Assembly: GCA_003577145.1 (NCBI GenBank)
Contig: QEUP01000011.1
Span: forward strand, 84,175-148,174
Source: Acidobacteriota bacterium
GTDB taxonomy: Bacteria > Actinomycetota > Acidimicrobiia > Acidimicrobiales > Microtrichaceae
Reading direction: 5' to 3'
Length of the DNA stretch: 64,000 nucleotides
The notes beneath the pieces were generated by a model. That model had not been told where the DNA came from. It saw only the letters and a list, made by a program, of their open reading frames with translations, and made no database searches. The first letter of the stretch is position 1; each line of letters opens with the position of its first letter. The translations under genes were made by a program, and so were the position numbers. Of the stretch, positions 62,713 to 64,000 are shown in pieces.

Positions 62713-62727
62713 CTGACGCCATTTCAG
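62713..62727. promoter_or_regulatory. Near-copy of the shared palindrome, CTGACGCCATTTCAG
   Basis: One mismatch in the right arm (TTCAG for GTCAG). It shares 13 of 15 bases with the site at 8446-8460. 29 bases upstream of the TetR start, where an autoregulatory site would be. Confidence 0.45.
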
Positions 62728-62756
62728 GAACGCCCCGCGAACCGAGCGCGGCGCGT

Positions 62757-63541
62757 TCAACGTAGGGGCTCGATGAAGCGCTCGCCGTAGGAGCGAAGCG
62801 ATTCGGACGCCTGCTCGAAGTCGGTGGGGTCCTTGCCGCTTACCAGCCATGACGAGGTGAGGAGGGTGTCCACGCCCATCTCGATCAGGCGGGCGCAGGT
62901 GGCCTCAGCACCTCCTCGAGCTCGTCGAGGGTGTACTGCACCCCGAGCCAACCGTCGCCTACCTGCGCGGCGCGGCGCAAAGCGGTGTCGGAGTGACCGC
63001 CGATCACGACCGGGATCGCCTCTTGCGGCGCGGGCAGCATCTGGATGCGGTCGAAGTCGTAGAACTCGCCGTGGTGTTCGACCATCTCGCCGGACCACAG
63101 GGCCCGCATGACCTCGATCATCTCTTCCATGCGCCGACCACGCCGCTCGAAGCGCTCGCCGAGGTAGTCGAACTCCTCGCGCATCCAGCCGGCCCCGGCT
63201 CCGAGCACCACCCGGTTGTCCGAGAGGGTGGCCACCGTCCCGACTGCTTTGGCGACGGCGATGGGGTTGCGGACCGGCAGCACGAACACGTTGGTCAGGA
63301 ACCGCAGGTGCTCGGTCGCCTGCGCCATCGCCCCCATCATCACCCACACATCCGGCCAAGGCGTGTCCGACTCGAACTGCGGCCTGCCGTCGGGCGTGTA
63401 GGGATACTGCGAGTCGATCCTCTCGGGCAGGAACAGGTGGTCCGACAGGGCCACGCCGTCGAAGCCGGCCTCCTCGGCCACCTGCGCCAGCCCGACCATG
63501 TGCTCCGCGGGGGCCCCGATCATTGCCTGGACGAACTTCAC
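62757..63541 (-). pseudogene. LLM-class F420-dependent oxidoreductase, frameshifted near its 3' end
   Basis: From GTG 63541 the frame reads as an LLM enzyme (VKFVQAMIGAPAEHM, VVLGAGAGWMREEFDYLG, PVVIGGHSDTALRRAAQVGD) and stops at 62885 after DELEEVLRPPAPA. The expected ending (ARLIEMGVDTLLTSSWLVSG to ERFIEPLR) continues in another frame to 62757. Intact relatives have some 30 or more residues between these two parts, so a deletion with a frame change around 62905-62920 is likely rather than a single-base slip. Could be a recent inactivation or an assembly error. A perfect CTGAC-N5-GTCAG site lies 31 bases upstream, so it was probably a regulated gene. Confidence 0.8.
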
Positions 63542-63571
63542 GGGACCGCAGCGTAACGCCTGCACGCCGGC

Positions 63572-63586
63572 CTGACCGTTCGTCAG
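63572..63586. promoter_or_regulatory. Candidate repressor site CTGACCGTTCGTCAG
   Basis: Perfect 5-bp arms, 5-bp spacer; 31 bases upstream of the LLM oxidoreductase start at 63541. Confidence 0.62.
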
Positions 63587-63635
63587 ATCCTGAGGCGTGC
63601 CGGCCCGGCAGCCGGCAACGGTATGATCACCTCGC

Positions 63636-63671
63636 CTTCCCTCTCCCACCAGCTACCGCAATCGAGGGAAG
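63636..63671 (+). promoter_or_regulatory. RBS-sequestering hairpin, copy 2
   Basis: CTTCCCTC (63636-63643) pairs exactly with GAGGGAAG (63664-63671), loop of 20 bases, as in copy 1 at 17751-17786. The loop sequence differs between copies while the stem is identical, which argues for selection on the fold. A TATGAT -10 box lies at 63622-63627. Confidence 0.7.
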
Positions 63672-63673
63672 CA

Positions 63674-63985
63674 ATGCCGGTAGACGAAGCACGACGACAC
63701 GCCCTCTACACCAAGCTCGAACAGGTGCTCGGGGCCGACGAAGCCGAGACGTTCATGCAACTCACACCACCCACCGAATGGACCGAACTGGCGACCCACC
63801 AAGACCTCGCCAACCTCGAAACCAGGCTCGGGGCGCGCATCGACGGGCTGGAGGCCGACCTGCGGGCAAGCGAAGCCCGCCTCATCGGCGAGCTGCACCG
63901 CCTGCTGCGCCTCCAGACCATCTGGCTCATCGGCGCCATCTTCACCCTCGCCGCCCTCATCCTCACCGCCGCCAAGTTCCTCTGA
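63674..63985 (+). CDS. Small coiled-coil protein with C-terminal TM helix, copy 2
   Basis: 103 residues. Head DEARRHALYTKLEQVLGADE, coiled coil ETRLGARIDGLEADLRASEA, membrane helix TIWLIGAIFTLAALILTAA at the very end. It shares long identical DNA stretches with the gene at 17789-18184 but has about 28 fewer residues in the coiled coil. ATG 63674 two bases after the hairpin-embedded GAGGGAAG. Reminiscent of CCDC90-like bacterial coiled-coil proteins; no function known. Confidence 0.78.
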   Translation: MPVDEARRHALYTKLEQVLGADEAETFMQLTPPTEWTELATHQDLANLETRLGARIDGLEADLRASEARLIGELHRLLRLQTIWLIGAIFTLAALILTAAKFL

Positions 63986-64000
63986 GCCGAGCCGCGGCGC

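Overview
This is a GC-rich (roughly two thirds G+C by eye) chromosomal stretch from an actinobacterium. F420-type oxidoreductases, a DUF3039 protein, KstR-like and other TetR regulators, many acyl-CoA and short-chain dehydrogenase genes and frequent GTG starts all fit Actinomycetota. An environmental lineage such as Acidimicrobiia is my guess, but nothing in the window fixes the class. I see no tRNA, rRNA, CRISPR array, insertion sequence or prophage.

Layout. 1-17.5 kb: a mostly minus-strand catabolic block. It holds two FadD19/FadD17-like acyl-CoA synthetases, a 3-alpha-hydroxysteroid-dehydrogenase-like SDR, an alpha-methylacyl-CoA racemase, a complete Liv-type ABC importer (two binding lipoproteins, a fused LivH-LivM permease, LivG, LivF), another SDR, a DUF1214 protein and a KstR-like repressor. 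Together these suggest uptake and side-chain activation of a steroid or a similar branched, cyclic acid. 17.5-30 kb: a mixed region with a small coiled-coil membrane protein, an amidase, an ECF sigma factor translationally coupled to an alpha/beta hydrolase, a metallo-beta-lactamase-fold hydrolase, a GH1 glycosidase, an FAH-family hydrolase, a head-overlapping wecB/glycosyltransferase pair and a PAS-GGDEF-degenerate-EAL protein. 30-37.5 kb: a TetR-AarF pair, a large FtsX/MacB-type permease, DUF3039, TetR and an FGGY kinase. 37.7-42.9 kb: a glutamine-synthetase-like ligase, SDR, ALDH and two class I amidotransferases, which form a plausible gamma-glutamylation route for an amino alcohol or amine. 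43-45.3 kb: a carboxylesterase lipoprotein flanked by two small paralogues. 45.4-53.3 kb: an orphan binding protein, TetR, acyl-CoA dehydrogenase, acetoacetate-decarboxylase-like protein, an ALDH with a tandem-repeat N-terminus and another acyl-CoA synthetase. 53.4-64 kb: an FHA/HTH protein beside a Ser/Thr kinase, two DUF5658-like membrane proteins, two single-domain cNMP-binding proteins, two LLM-type F420 oxidoreductases (one broken), a TetR regulator and a second coiled-coil membrane protein.

Non-coding signals worth attention: (i) five exact copies of the palindrome CTGAC-N5/6-GTCAG, each just upstream of a catabolic or transport gene, plus a near copy in front of a TetR gene, which looks like an undescribed regulon; (ii) two copies of a 45-bp nested palindrome; (iii) a conserved hairpin that buries the ribosome-binding site of both coiled-coil membrane genes, one of which appears to start with ATT; (iv) several single strong palindromes next to regulators. 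Functions are inferred from motifs and remembered family features; no database search was run.
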